The position numbers and the translations under genes were made by a program. The notes under the pieces are model-generated. The model was given only the letters and a program-made list of their open reading frames with translations, made no database searches and was not told where the DNA came from. Below, one piece after another: positions 37,550-46,757 of a stretch of 62,364 nt of DNA; position 1 is the stretch's first letter; every line of letters starts with the position of its first letter. The stretch spans positions 1-62,364 of the forward strand of contig JAATGV010000032.1 of the NCBI GenBank assembly GCA_015654475.1. Reading direction: 5' to 3'. This DNA is from Actinomycetales bacterium. Its GTDB lineage: Bacteria; Actinomycetota; Actinomycetes; Actinomycetales; Microbacteriaceae.

Positions 37550-38362
37550 TTATTCTACGGTGACATCCGTCATTGTTACGGTGTTCTTCGGTCTTGTGAT
37601 GCCGGTTGTGGTGTCAGTTGTATACCCTTCTGCAGCAATATTCTTGACGACGTCGAGCCCACTAGTGACTGAGCCGAACACTGTGTACCCGCCTGCAGAA
37701 TCGGAACTGAGCGTCGATTCTCCGAAGACGATGAAAAACTGGCTGCCATTACTGTAGGCCGCGTCGCTCGCCCGTGCCATCGCGATGACGCCCTCCTTGT
37801 ATACCCCGTCGCTAGGCGCATTCTCTACCGGCCCGAAGCTGTAGCCGGGGCCGCCCGTTCCCGTTCCGGTCGGATCCCCGCACTGGAGGATGTGGATGCC
37901 CGTGTCGTCGACGAGCCTATGGCAGGTGACGTTTTCGAAGAAGCCTTTGTTCGCAAGCGAAACGAAAGACGCGACTGCCTGCGGAGCTGCCTTGCCGTCG
38001 AGAGAGATATCGACGGTTTCCCCGTTCAACTTCATGGAGCCTGTCCATGTCCTGTTCTCGGCAACCGATGTCGAGGGAACGTCGCCGGCATTGGCGGTCG
38101 CTGTGGTACTCGAGGCCGCAGCCGCACTCGCTGACGGGTTTGCCGACGCGGAGGGCGAGGCCACCCCTGGTCCGGCGGTGAAGTAGGCGACAGTGAGAAA
38201 CACGGCTACGCCCAATCCCGCGACGAGCACAATCGCACTCACCAGATTGTCTCGGCGCTTTCGAGCGACGATCTCCTCGTGCACCTGCTGCTTCGCCGAC
38301 CACGTCTTGGCGCGACGCCGCGCCTCCTTGTCGTCGGAGTTGCGACGATTGGATGGGGCCAT
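37550..38362 (-). CDS. Membrane-anchored cyclophilin-type peptidylprolyl isomerase
   Basis: This is a 270-residue protein. A basic cytoplasmic N-terminus of about 40 residues is followed by one transmembrane helix (about 42-64, VSAIVLVAGLGVAVFLTVAYF), an Ala/Ser-rich linker, and a cyclophilin domain outside the membrane. Domain motifs are FENVTCHRLVDD, GDPTGTGTGGPGYSFG, GVIAMARA and GSQFFIVFGES. It probably assists folding of exported proteins. AAAGGAGC lies 9 nt before the ATG. It is divergent from rarA. Confidence 0.9.
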   Translation of the reverse strand: MAPSNRRNSDDKEARRRAKTWSAKQQVHEEIVARKRRDNLVSAIVLVAGLGVAVFLTVAYFTAGPGVASPSASANPSASAAAASSTTATANAGDVPSTSVAENRTWTGSMKLNGETVDISLDGKAAPQAVASFVSLANKGFFENVTCHRLVDDTGIHILQCGDPTGTGTGGPGYSFGPVENAPSDGVYKEGVIAMARASDAAYSNGSQFFIVFGESTLSSDSAGGYTVFGSVTSGLDVVKNIAAEGYTTDTTTGITRPKNTVTMTDVTVE

Positions 38363-38451
38363 CCCAATTGCTCCTTTGTTGTGCCGTGTTGTTCACCGGT
38401 ACGTTAGCCGCGCATGTCGTACATGTCGGCGTGCCGCATTAACCTTATGAC

Positions 38452-39822
38452 ATGACGCCACATTCACCCGCGTTGGGCGGCACCGCACAACCACTGGCCG
38501 TACGAATGCGCCCAACAGCACTCGACGAGGTCGCGGGCCAGAAGCATGTGCTGCGCGAGGGAATGCCATTGTGGTTGCTTGCGCAGCCAGGAGACGATCG
38601 TCATCGTCTGCCATCGTCGGTGATTCTCTGGGGTCCGCCAGGTACGGGCAAAACCACGATTGCTCACGTAATCGCCCAGTCGTCTGGCAGGCGGTTTGTC
38701 GAGCTGTCGGCAGTCACCGCCGGCGTCAAGGATGTGCGGTCGGTAATGGAGGAAGCCGTTCGCCATCAAGAGGTGTATGGGGCGAGCACAGTGTTGTTCC
38801 TTGACGAGATTCATCGTTTCAGCAAAGCCCAGCAAGATGCGCTGCTCCCCGGGGTCGAGAACGGCTGGGTCATTCTCGTCGCTGCGACAACAGAGAACCC
38901 GTCGTTCTCGATCATTTCTCCGCTGTTGTCCAGATCATTGCTCGTGACTCTTACCGAGCTCGACGATGAGGACATCCGTGCACTGGTGATGAGGGCCGTC
39001 GGCTCGCCGCGGGGCCTCGCCGGTGCGGTTTCCGTTTCCGACTCCGCGGTGAACGCGATCATCGAGCTGTCGTCGGGCGACGCCAGGCGAGCATTGACAA
39101 CCCTAGAGGCTGCGGCGGCCCTCGCGCTATCGCGCGCTGGCAAAGATGCTGCCAACGATGTTCCTGAGTTGAGCGCTGACGACGTCTCCGCGTCAATCGA
39201 TCGCGCGCTTCTTCGGTACGACAGGCAGGGCGACGAGCATTATGACGTCATCAGCGCCTTTATCAAATCGATGCGCGGGTCGGACCCTGATGCCGCAATT
39301 CACTACTTGGCCCGCATGATCGAGGCGGGGGAGGACCCGCGGTTCATCGCACGACGCGTCGTTGTGTTCGCCTCGGAAGATATCGGCATGGCCGATCCGA
39401 GCGCGATGCCGCTAGCCGTTGCCGCCGCGCAGGCCGTAAACCTGATCGGGTTGCCGGAAGCGCGCATCAACCTCGCGCAGGCCGTCATCCATATGGCAAC
39501 GGCGCCTAAGTCGAATGCCGTGATCACGGCGATCGATGAAGCCATCGCAGATGTCAAGGCAGGCCACTTCGGGCCAGTTCCCGTTCACTTGAGAGATGCG
39601 CACTACCGCGGTGCCAAGGCTCTTGGCCACGGCGTCGGCTACAAGTATCCACACAACTTCGACCAGGGCGTCGTGCGGCAACAATACCCGCCGGATGAGC
39701 TGGTCGAAACACGTTATTACCGGCCGACAACTCACGGCGCCGAACGAGAGATATCCACCCGTGTAAGCAAGCTCCATAACATTGTCGCGCCCGACTCCGA
39801 CACGCGTCCCGACCCTGATTGA
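38452..39822 (+). CDS. rarA: Replication-associated recombination protein A
   Basis: This is a 456-residue AAA+ ATPase of the MgsA/RarA/WRNIP1 family, acting at stalled replication forks. Walker [13 protein letters not shown], Walker [10 protein letters not shown], sensor 1 ATTENPSFS and the tetramerisation domain ([27 protein letters not shown] near the C-terminus) are visible. The N-terminus [14 protein letters not shown] is typical. No ribosome site precedes the ATG at 38452. Confidence 0.93.
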   Translation: MTPHSPALGGTAQPLAVRMRPTALDEVAGQKHVLREGMPLWLLAQPGDDRHRLPSSVILWGPPGTGKTTIAHVIAQSSGRRFVELSAVTAGVKDVRSVMEEAVRHQEVYGASTVLFLDEIHRFSKAQQDALLPGVENGWVILVAATTENPSFSIISPLLSRSLLVTLTELDDEDIRALVMRAVGSPRGLAGAVSVSDSAVNAIIELSSGDARRALTTLEAAAALALSRAGKDAANDVPELSADDVSASIDRALLRYDRQGDEHYDVISAFIKSMRGSDPDAAIHYLARMIEAGEDPRFIARRVVVFASEDIGMADPSAMPLAVAAAQAVNLIGLPEARINLAQAVIHMATAPKSNAVITAIDEAIADVKAGHFGPVPVHLRDAHYRGAKALGHGVGYKYPHNFDQGVVRQQYPPDELVETRYYRPTTHGAEREISTRVSKLHNIVAPDSDTRPDPD

Positions 39823-39848
39823 ACTTTGCGACGCAACGCTGGTATAGT
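39819..39848 (+). promoter_or_regulatory. Promoter of rpsD
   Basis: TTGAAC (39819-39824) and TATAGT (39843-39848) are separated by 18 nt, the best sigma-70-type match seen in the window. The start would be near 39855, giving a leader of about 160 nt before rpsD. Confidence 0.65.
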
Positions 39849-39862
39849 TTTGGGGCCTACGT

Positions 39863-39895
39863 CCCCGGCAAAAGCGTGCGGCTGCGCTGCTGGGG
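39863..39895 (+). promoter_or_regulatory. Stable hairpin in the rpsD leader
   Basis: CCCCGGCA (39863-39870) pairs with TGCTGGGG (39888-39895) with one G-U pair, and an inner GCG/CGC can stack in the loop. The same CCCC can instead pair with GGGG at 39852-39855. The two folds exclude each other, as in a regulatory leader. No family match is known to me. Confidence 0.4.
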
Positions 39896-40013
39896 TTGAT
39901 GGGATGCGTTCATTAGCCGAACGGAACCCGGCACACAATGCTAAGACATTTTTGATTGAACCATTTTTGGAACTGTCGCATTTCGCGATACGTTCCGCCA
40001 TTGAAAGGACATA

Positions 40014-40643
40014 GTGGCTACTAAGTCGCGTACGCGGGCAAAGACCCGTCTTTCCCGCTCCCTGGGCATCGCCCTCACCCCAAAGGCCGCGCGCATTCTC
40101 GAGAACCGGCCGTTCCCACCCGGCCAGCATGGGCGTACCAAGCGTAAGGCCGACTCCGATTACGCTGTTCGTCTGCGCGAGAAGCAGCGTCTGCGCGCCC
40201 AATACGGCATTCGTGAAGCGCAGCTTCGCCGTGCGTTCGAAGCTGCTCGCAAAGAGCCAGGCCTTACCGGTGAGAATTTCGTAGAGAACCTTGAAATGCG
40301 CCTCGATGCGCTGGTTCTTCGTTCGGCTTTCGCACGCACCATTTCTCAGGCACGGCAGCTGGTTGTGCACCGTCACATCATGGTCGACGGCCAGCGTGTG
40401 GACCGTCCCTCGTTTAAGGTCAAGCCTGGTCAGACCATCCATGTGCACGAGCGCAGCGAGGCACTGGAGCCCTTCCAGGTGGCCGCGGCCGGCGGTCACG
40501 TCGACGTACTCCCTCCAGTTCCCCCTTACCTGGATGTTGATCTCGAGAAGCTGAGGTCACGCCTTGTGCGCCGCCCCAAGCGCGCCGAGGTTCCCGTGAC
40601 ATGTGAAGTTCAACTCGTCGTTGAGTATTACGCCGCTCGATAG
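40014..40643 (+). CDS. rpsD: 30S ribosomal protein S4
   Basis: This is the 209-residue primary 16S rRNA-binding protein. It lacks the zinc-Cys cluster at the N-terminus (TKSRTRAKTRLSRSLG), typical of the C-minus form. RPFPPGQHGRTKRKADSDYAVRLREKQRLRAQYGI and the S4 RNA-binding domain (MRLDALVLRSAFARTISQARQLVVHRHI, in parts) are clear. AAAGGA at 40003-40008 precedes the GTG at 40014. It is monocistronic-looking: own promoter, long leader and a strong hairpin after the stop. In this lineage it lies upstream of alaS. Confidence 0.97.
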   Translation: MATKSRTRAKTRLSRSLGIALTPKAARILENRPFPPGQHGRTKRKADSDYAVRLREKQRLRAQYGIREAQLRRAFEAARKEPGLTGENFVENLEMRLDALVLRSAFARTISQARQLVVHRHIMVDGQRVDRPSFKVKPGQTIHVHERSEALEPFQVAAAGGHVDVLPPVPPYLDVDLEKLRSRLVRRPKRAEVPVTCEVQLVVEYYAAR

Positions 40644-40661
40644 GTCGATGTCAAGTAAGCT

Positions 40662-40698
40662 ACTTGGTGGAGTTGCACTCTGTGCAACTCCACCAAGT
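40662..40698 (+). terminator. 17-bp perfect inverted repeat after rpsD
   Basis: The arms 40662-40678 and 40682-40698 (ACTTGGTGGAGTTGCAC and its exact complement) enclose the loop TCT. It begins 18 nt after the rpsD stop and ends 28 nt before the next start. No T-run follows. A U-less actinobacterial terminator or an RNA-processing stem is most likely. Confidence 0.7.
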
Positions 40699-40726
40699 GC
40701 GTTAATGGCTGATGAGGAGTTCAGGA

Positions 40727-41101
40727 ATGAGTGGCGGAGAAATCGCGGGCCTGATTGCCGCATCGGCGTTTCTATTGTTGGTTATTTTTCTTGCGGTACC
40801 TATGCTCAAGCTCGGCAAGGTGCTTGACGAAACGCGTTACACCATCCATGACGTCACAAAAGACGTCTCGCCGCTGCTTAAAGAAGCCACCGACACGCTC
40901 GCGACGGCGAACAAAGAACTGGAAAAGTTCGACGGCGTCACTTCGACTCTCGCCAAGATAGCCGAGAACCTCGCTGGCGTCGTCGCTTCGGTGACAGGCG
41001 TCGTCAGCTCCCCGCTTGCTAAGGTTGCGGGAATCGTCGGGTCCTTCGGCGCCGGTCGCAAGGCCAAGAAGTCGGCGAAGCAGAAAACCCAGAAAGGTTA
41101 G
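40727..41101 (+). CDS. DUF948 family membrane protein
   Basis: This is a 124-residue protein. One N-terminal helix (GLIAASAFLLLVIFLAVPML) is followed by an amphipathic coiled-coil-like segment (LDETRYTIHDVTKDVSPLLKEA) typical of DUF948, and a Lys-rich tail. The function is unknown; other DUF948 proteins are general-stress-associated. GAGGAG lies about 8 nt before the ATG at 40727. It is followed after 5 nt by a second small gene and then alaS. Confidence 0.85.
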   Translation: MSGGEIAGLIAASAFLLLVIFLAVPMLKLGKVLDETRYTIHDVTKDVSPLLKEATDTLATANKELEKFDGVTSTLAKIAENLAGVVASVTGVVSSPLAKVAGIVGSFGAGRKAKKSAKQKTQKG

Positions 41102-41106
41102 ATCAC

Positions 41107-41331
41107 ATGGCTCGTATCGTTTGGTTTGGTTTAGGAGTCGCTGCAGGATTCACAGTTGCGCATCAGGTCGCGAAGACCGAGTCGGGACGTTCTTTTCTTG
41201 CCGACGTCGATTCTCGGATCGAGAAGTTCAGCTCCGCAGTAAACGATGGCTTCCATCAGCGCGAAACTGAGTTGCGGGATGCTCTCGACGACGCAAAAGC
41301 CAAGATCGACAAACTCGTCGATAACGCGTAG
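41107..41331 (+). CDS. Small conserved actinobacterial protein between DUF948 gene and alaS
   Basis: This 74-residue protein has a short hydrophobic N-terminus (IVWFGLGVAAGFTVAHQV) and a charged helix (ETELRDALDDAKAKIDKL). It resembles small YtxH-like or DUF6167-like proteins found at this position, but the family is not certain. AAAGG lies about 10 nt upstream of the ATG. It is probably co-transcribed with the DUF948 gene, and both may act at the membrane. Confidence 0.75.
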   Translation: MARIVWFGLGVAAGFTVAHQVAKTESGRSFLADVDSRIEKFSSAVNDGFHQRETELRDALDDAKAKIDKLVDNA

Positions 41332-41342
41332 TGGCCTGACTG

Positions 41343-41373
41343 CGCGAGCTCCCGCAGCTTGGGGGAGTTCGCG
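41343..41373 (+). terminator. Hairpin between the small gene and alaS
   Basis: CGCGAGCTCCC and GGGAGTTCGCG pair over 11 bp with one G-U, around a 9-nt loop, 12 nt after the stop. TTTCAGG follows, so the T-run is short. It probably ends the DUF948 transcript and leaves alaS with its own start. Confidence 0.6.
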
Positions 41374-41485
41374 TTTCAGGCGATGCGTGCGTGTGCACTT
41401 CGAGTGCGCACCTTCATTTTTGCGGCAGTAGTCCGTGCGCTCACGGTTGTCGAATCACACTATTCAAAGGACAGTTCCTCTAAGC

Positions 41486-44146
41486 ATGAAAACTGCGGAT
41501 ATCCGTCAGAGATGGCTCACTTATTTTGGCGACAGGGGGCACACGGTCGTTCCGTCGGCCTCTCTGATCTCTGACGACCCGACGCTGATGTTCACCGTTG
41601 CGGGCATGGTGCCGTTCGTGCCATACCTGACCGGTGTGGTGCCCGCCCCGTTCCCGCGAGCCACAAGCGTGCAGAAGTGCATTCGGACCAACGACATCGA
41701 AGAAGTGGGTAAGACCCCGAGACACGGAACCTTCTTCCAAATGAATGGCAATTTCTCATTCGGCGATTACTTCAAAGAAGGCGCGATCACGTACGCGTGG
41801 GAGTTGCTGACCAAGTCAGAGTCGGACGGTGGATATGGCTTCAATGAGAAGGATCTCTGGGTAACGGTCTATCGGGACGACGATGAGGCGATCGACCTGT
41901 GGCGACGGGTTGCGGGACTACCTGCGGAGCGTATCCAGAGGTTGGACAAAGACAGTAACTATTGGTCGACGGGACAGCCGGGACCAGCAGGGCCATGCTC
42001 TGAGATATTCTTCGACAGGGGCCCGAAGTACGGTATCGATGGCGGACCTGCGACAGACGATGATCGTTACGTCGAGATCTGGAACCTCGTCTTCATGCAG
42101 TATCTGGTCGACCAGGTCGTCTCCAAGACTGATTTCCATATCGTCGGCGAACTGCCCCGCAAGAATATCGACACCGGCATGGGTCTTGAGCGCGTCGCCT
42201 TCTTGAAACAGGGCGTTGAGAATATGTACGAGATCGATCAGGTTCGCCCCGTGCTCGACGTCGCCTCTGAGTTGTCTGGGCGTCGCTACGGTGCCGTTCA
42301 TGACGACGATGTGCGAATGCGAGTCATTGCCGACCACATTCGCTCATCCCTGATGCTGATCAGTGACGGCGTGACTCCAGGAAACGAGGGCCGCGGATAC
42401 ATTCTGCGTCGACTGCTGAGACGTAGCGTGCGTGCGATGCGGCTGCTCGGTGTTGACGTAGCCACTTTCCCCGAACTGTTCGGAGCATCGCGGGACGCCA
42501 TGAAAGATGCCTACCCCGAAGTGGCCACCGATTTCGATCGCATCTCTCAGATCGCTTTCGCCGAAGAAGAGACCTTCCTCCGTACCCTTCAGTCGGGAAC
42601 AACGATCCTCGATACAGCGATAGAGACGGCGCGGGAGTCTGGGATCCCTGCGCTTGCCGGCGATACCGCGTTCCAGCTGCACGACACTTTTGGTTTCCCC
42701 ATCGACCTCACCGTCGAGATCGCCGAGGAGGCCGGACTGAACGTCGATCGCGTCGCGTTCGACGAGTTGATGGACGAGCAACGGCAGCGAGCAAAGTCAG
42801 ATGCGAAGTCTAAGCGCTCCGCACTCGCCGACAAATCGGTCTACTCCGACTTCAGGGCGAAGGGTGAGACCCGGTTTACCGGGTACACCGAGCTCGAGAC
42901 CGAGACGTCGGTTGTGGGGATCATTTCCGACGGGGTGTCGGTTCCGCTTGCACGCGAGGGCGATGAGGTGGAAATACTCCTCGCCGACACCTCGCTTTAT
43001 GCGGAGGCGGGTGGGCAAGCGCCTGACAAGGGCGCGATTGTCGGCGACGGCTATCGGGCAACGGTGCGCGATGTCCAAAAGCCTGTTGCCGGGCTGATCA
43101 GTCATACCGTGAAGATTGAGCATGGTGTCGTCGCCGTTGGCGATGGCGCCACAACGATTGTCGATCGTGACTACCGCAAGGGGGCGACGCAAGCGCACTC
43201 GGCGACGCACATCATCCATGCCGCGCTTCGGCATATCCTTGGCCCATCCGCTCACCAGGCAGGGTCATTCAATAAGGCCGGATACATGCGGCTCGACTTC
43301 TCATGGAGTCAGCCTTTGTCTTCCGAGACGAAGTCAGAGCTTGAGGAAGTGGCGAACGCCGCTGTTAGCGCCGACTTCGATGTCGTCACCCGAGTGGTTC
43401 CACTCGACGAAGCGAAGCGTCTCGGCGCGATGGCATTGTTCGGCGAGAAGTACGGCCAGATAGTTCGTATGGTCGATATCGATGGCGACTGGTCGCGCGA
43501 GTTGTGCGGTGGCATCCATGTCAAGCACACCTCAGAGATCGGCCTGATCAACCTCATCGGCGAGTCATCGATCGGTTCTTCCAGCCGCAGGGTGGAGTCT
43601 TTGGTCGGCACCGACGCATTTCGTTCTTTCGCCACTGAACGTGCCCTTGTGAATCAGTTGACGACCGAGTTGAAGACACCCCGCGATCAGCTTGCTCAGC
43701 GCGTCTCGGAACTTGCGACCAGTCTCAAGGCCGCCGAGCGCAGAGTCGCTGAGTTTGAGGCACGGGCTGTGCTCGAAAAGGTGCCGGAGCTTGCGAGTGG
43801 TGCAACTCGACTTGGCTCGACTCTCGCCGTGATCGCTGACATCGCACAGGTTTCCTCTGCTGACGATCTCCGCCGCGTTGCGCTTGACGTTCGGCAACGC
43901 CTCGGGGAGTCCGAGCCGGTGCTCGTCACCCTTTTTGCGCATAGCGCGGATAGGCCGATCGTTGTTTCCGTGACAAACGCCTCCGCTCGTGCCGCGGGGC
44001 TTTCTGCCGGCGCGGTGGTAAAGGTTGCTGCCACAGCACTTGGCGGTGGGGGAGGCGGCAAGCCAGACGTTGCCCAGGGCGGTGGCACGAACATCGAAGC
44101 GATCCCGTCGGCCATCGTCTCGGTCGAAAAACTTGTGACAGGGTAG
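41486..44146 (+). CDS. alaS: Alanine-tRNA ligase
   Basis: This 886-residue class II synthetase has all the standard parts. The aminoacylation core is about 1-440 (MKTADIRQRWLTYF, GNFSFGDYFKEGAI, GMGLERVAFLKQG). The editing domain has the zinc motif HSATHIIH plus CGGIHVKHT, which clears Ser- and Gly-tRNA-Ala. The C-terminal C-Ala domain ends in the glycine-rich GGGGGGKPDVAQGGG. The start at 41486 matches the universal MKT-type N-terminus; the nearest AGGA is about 14 nt upstream, so initiation may be weak. It begins a long operon with ruvX, mltG and the aro genes. Confidence 0.97.
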   Translation: MKTADIRQRWLTYFGDRGHTVVPSASLISDDPTLMFTVAGMVPFVPYLTGVVPAPFPRATSVQKCIRTNDIEEVGKTPRHGTFFQMNGNFSFGDYFKEGAITYAWELLTKSESDGGYGFNEKDLWVTVYRDDDEAIDLWRRVAGLPAERIQRLDKDSNYWSTGQPGPAGPCSEIFFDRGPKYGIDGGPATDDDRYVEIWNLVFMQYLVDQVVSKTDFHIVGELPRKNIDTGMGLERVAFLKQGVENMYEIDQVRPVLDVASELSGRRYGAVHDDDVRMRVIADHIRSSLMLISDGVTPGNEGRGYILRRLLRRSVRAMRLLGVDVATFPELFGASRDAMKDAYPEVATDFDRISQIAFAEEETFLRTLQSGTTILDTAIETARESGIPALAGDTAFQLHDTFGFPIDLTVEIAEEAGLNVDRVAFDELMDEQRQRAKSDAKSKRSALADKSVYSDFRAKGETRFTGYTELETETSVVGIISDGVSVPLAREGDEVEILLADTSLYAEAGGQAPDKGAIVGDGYRATVRDVQKPVAGLISHTVKIEHGVVAVGDGATTIVDRDYRKGATQAHSATHIIHAALRHILGPSAHQAGSFNKAGYMRLDFSWSQPLSSETKSELEEVANAAVSADFDVVTRVVPLDEAKRLGAMALFGEKYGQIVRMVDIDGDWSRELCGGIHVKHTSEIGLINLIGESSIGSSSRRVESLVGTDAFRSFATERALVNQLTTELKTPRDQLAQRVSELATSLKAAERRVAEFEARAVLEKVPELASGATRLGSTLAVIADIAQVSSADDLRRVALDVRQRLGESEPVLVTLFAHSADRPIVVSVTNASARAAGLSAGAVVKVAATALGGGGGGKPDVAQGGGTNIEAIPSAIVSVEKLVTG

Positions 44147-44150
44147 GTTG

Positions 44151-44624
44151 ATGCGCTCGGGAGTTCGAATCGGAATCGATGTCGGCAAAGCGCGTATAGG
44201 AGTGGCTCGCTCTGACTTCTCGGGGATGCTCGCGGTTCCTGTGGAAACGGTGCAGCGCGAACCTCAGGATCGTGCTCTCGAACGTGTTCGTGCCCTCGTT
44301 GGCGAATACGACGCCATGGAGATTGTGGTCGGCCTGCCCATCAATTTGCAGGGAGACTCAACGCCTTCCACTCAAGACGCTCTGAGTTTTGCTGCAGCTC
44401 TAAGCGCTGTGACAGATGTCCCGATTCGCACAATCGATGAACGGCTGTCGACGCGTTCGGCTGCGAGATCATTGCGCGAATCAGGCGTTTCAACACGCTC
44501 TCAGCGGCCGCTGATCGATCAGCAGGCAGCGGTGGTAATTTTGCAGCAAGCGCTCGAGTTCGAACGCTTGCAAAATACACCGCCTGGAACATCCATCGTT
44601 TACCCCGAGAGGCCCCCTGGATGA
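44151..44624 (+). CDS. ruvX: RuvX/YqgF family pre-16S rRNA nuclease
   Basis: This 157-residue RNase H-fold nuclease matures the 16S rRNA 5' end. Motifs are the N-terminal GIDVGKARIGVARSD (catalytic Asp), IVVGLPINLQGD, and TIDERLSTRSA with further acidic residues, plus DQQAAVVILQQAL near the end. ATG at 44151 or TTG at 44148 are both possible. It lies 4 nt after alaS and overlaps mltG by 4 nt. Confidence 0.92.
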   Translation: MRSGVRIGIDVGKARIGVARSDFSGMLAVPVETVQREPQDRALERVRALVGEYDAMEIVVGLPINLQGDSTPSTQDALSFAAALSAVTDVPIRTIDERLSTRSAARSLRESGVSTRSQRPLIDQQAAVVILQQALEFERLQNTPPGTSIVYPERPPG

Positions 44625-45865
44625 CTGAACGTCCGCACGACGCCAACCGTAACGAAGGTGAAGACGTCGATAACCCGTTGGGGGGGTTGCTGCGGGAATT
44701 TGGGGAGGATCCTGGGCGCGTTGACGCGCCAGTACTGACAAGGCGCCAGATGCGGGAGAGCGAGGCCGCGGCGTCTTCTCACAGACGCACCGGAAAGCGA
44801 TCTCATCGTCGAGGATGGGTTCTGGTGCTCGTCGCTTTGGTTGCTCTCGGTGGGCTCGGAACCGGCGTATATCTTTTCCTCCAGGGCCCCCTGCAGTCGA
44901 TTATTGCGATGGGAGAACCGGCCGAATTCTCCGGCGACGGGACAAGTGAAGCGACGCTCGTCATCGATCAGGGCGACACTGGTCTCGTTATCTCTCAAAA
45001 GTTAGAGGAGGCAGGAGTCGTCAAAAGCGCGTCAAGCTTCTACAGCTATTTGTTGGCGCTGAATAATCAGCCGACGTTCCAACCAGGCACCTATATGCTT
45101 CGTAGCCAGATGTCGAACATGGCCGCACTTGCCGCGGTGCTCGACGACTCCAACCGTTCTACGCGTTCGGTGACGGTTCCCGAGGGGTACACCGTCGACC
45201 AGATCTTCGTGAAACTTGAGCAGGTCGGCTTCTCCGCAAGCGAACTTGCGGCGCTTCGCGCGGATCCGCAACAGTTCGGGTTGCCAGCTGATGCAATCGA
45301 CTTGGAAGGGTTCCTCTTTCCAGCGACCTACACATTCGATGCGTCTACCACTGCGACTCAGGCCTTGCAGGCAATGGTGACCCGTTCGTTCACCGCCTTG
45401 GATGCGCTCGGTGTCGCCAAGGCAGACCGCATGCGCACCGTGATCCTCGCCTCACTCATCAAGAAGGAGGCGGGCTCGAATACCGGCGATATGGCCAAGA
45501 TCGCGCGAGTATTTCTCAATCGGCTCGACGACGGGATGCTGCTGCAGTCGGATGCCACGGTGGCATACGGCGTGGGAAGCACCGGGACGGTGTGGACTAC
45601 TGCGGAACAACGAGCCGATGAGTCGAACCGCTTCAACACCTATGTTCATGCAGGTCTGCCGCCTGGCGCCATTTCCAACCCGGGCGACGAGGCCCTCGAG
45701 GCAGCGCTGAAGCCTGCCGACGGGACGTGGCTGTTCTTCACCGTCGTCAACTTGGAGACCGGAGAGACCATATTTTCGAACACCGACGCAGAACACATTG
45801 CGGCTGTGGCCGAACTCACCCGATGGTGTCAGGAGTCTGACGAGAATGCCGCTTACTGTGCCTAA
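44621..45865 (+). CDS. mltG: Endolytic murein transglycosylase MltG
   Basis: This is a 414-residue YceG-like membrane-anchored lytic transglycosylase that cleaves nascent peptidoglycan strands. A cytoplasmic N-terminus of about 65 residues (acidic, then basic RRTGKRSHRRG) is followed by one transmembrane helix (WVLVLVALVALGGLGTGVYLF). A LysM-like domain contains GTYMLRSQMSN, and the catalytic domain has LASLIKKEAG (catalytic Glu) and NTYVHAGLPPGAISNPG. It overlaps ruvX by 4 nt and aroE begins inside its 3' end. Confidence 0.95.
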   Translation: MTERPHDANRNEGEDVDNPLGGLLREFGEDPGRVDAPVLTRRQMRESEAAASSHRRTGKRSHRRGWVLVLVALVALGGLGTGVYLFLQGPLQSIIAMGEPAEFSGDGTSEATLVIDQGDTGLVISQKLEEAGVVKSASSFYSYLLALNNQPTFQPGTYMLRSQMSNMAALAAVLDDSNRSTRSVTVPEGYTVDQIFVKLEQVGFSASELAALRADPQQFGLPADAIDLEGFLFPATYTFDASTTATQALQAMVTRSFTALDALGVAKADRMRTVILASLIKKEAGSNTGDMAKIARVFLNRLDDGMLLQSDATVAYGVGSTGTVWTTAEQRADESNRFNTYVHAGLPPGAISNPGDEALEAALKPADGTWLFFTVVNLETGETIFSNTDAEHIAAVAELTRWCQESDENAAYCA

Positions 45866-46727
45866 GCGGCCTGTGAGTGCCGAGGCGGCCTTATACGTTG
45901 TTGGAGACCCGATTTCCCATTCGCTTTCGCCTGCCATCCACAAGGCGGCGTATCAAACTCTCGGGCTGAACTGGGCTTACACGGCCGCACGGGTACCTTC
46001 TGGCGGCCTTAGGCGATTTATCGAGACATCATCCCGAGGCTACGACGGCAAACCTCCTATCCTCGGGATGAGCGTCACCATGCCCCTCAAACGCGAGGCA
46101 TTCGAACTCGCGGACGAGCCATCTGGACTTGCAGCAGCGATGGGTATAGCGAATACGCTGGTATGGCAGTCGACCGGCCAAGGCCCCGTCCGGGCGGAGA
46201 ATACAGACGTTTATGGAATCGTGCGCGCCGTGGCGGGTTTCCCCGTGCCGAATTCCATTGCCATTTTTGGATCGGGCGCCACTGCCCTCTCCGCCGTCTT
46301 CGCCGCAGAACAATTGCACTGTTCTGAAGTGATCATCTGCGCAAGAAATGAGGAGGCGGCCACCGGATTGGCGGCACGGGCGCGGTCGATTGGCCTCGAT
46401 GCCTCGGTAAAACCACTCGACGCCGCTGTGACAGCGGATGCTGTGGTTCATACACTCCCTGGTGCCGCCGCAAATCTTGGTTTGGCCCATCCGCGGATGA
46501 CGGGCGGATGGATGCTTGCTGTTGCCTACGCCGGTAGTGGCACGAGCCTGGCCTCCGAAGTATGGACTGCCGGGGGAGGGGTTGTCGTCCATGGCAGCGA
46601 GATGCTGCTGCATCAAGCTCTTGCCCAGGTGCGGCTGTTCGTGCTCGGCTCCACTCGCCAGAAGCTGCCAGACGAGGAGAGCGTCTTTTCCGCCATGCGG
46701 AGGGCAGCGGGGGTCGAACTCGTCTAG
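45846..46727 (+). CDS. aroE: Shikimate dehydrogenase
   Basis: This 293-residue NADPH enzyme reduces 3-dehydroshikimate to shikimate. The substrate Ser pair is in GDPISHSLSPAIHK, the catalytic Lys in SVTMPLKREAF, IANTLV and the second catalytic Asp in ENTDVYGI. The nucleotide-binding turn reads FGSGATALSAVF rather than the textbook GxGGxxR, a divergence common in actinobacteria. The ATG at 45846 has CAGGAG 8 nt upstream and overlaps the mltG stop by 20 nt, so it is chosen over an upstream codon at 45798. Confidence 0.92.
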   Translation: MPLTVPKRPVSAEAALYVVGDPISHSLSPAIHKAAYQTLGLNWAYTAARVPSGGLRRFIETSSRGYDGKPPILGMSVTMPLKREAFELADEPSGLAAAMGIANTLVWQSTGQGPVRAENTDVYGIVRAVAGFPVPNSIAIFGSGATALSAVFAAEQLHCSEVIICARNEEAATGLAARARSIGLDASVKPLDAAVTADAVVHTLPGAAANLGLAHPRMTGGWMLAVAYAGSGTSLASEVWTAGGGVVVHGSEMLLHQALAQVRLFVLGSTRQKLPDEESVFSAMRRAAGVELV

Positions 46728-46757
46728 CGCCGCATCGAGTGTGGGATGATCGTAGGT

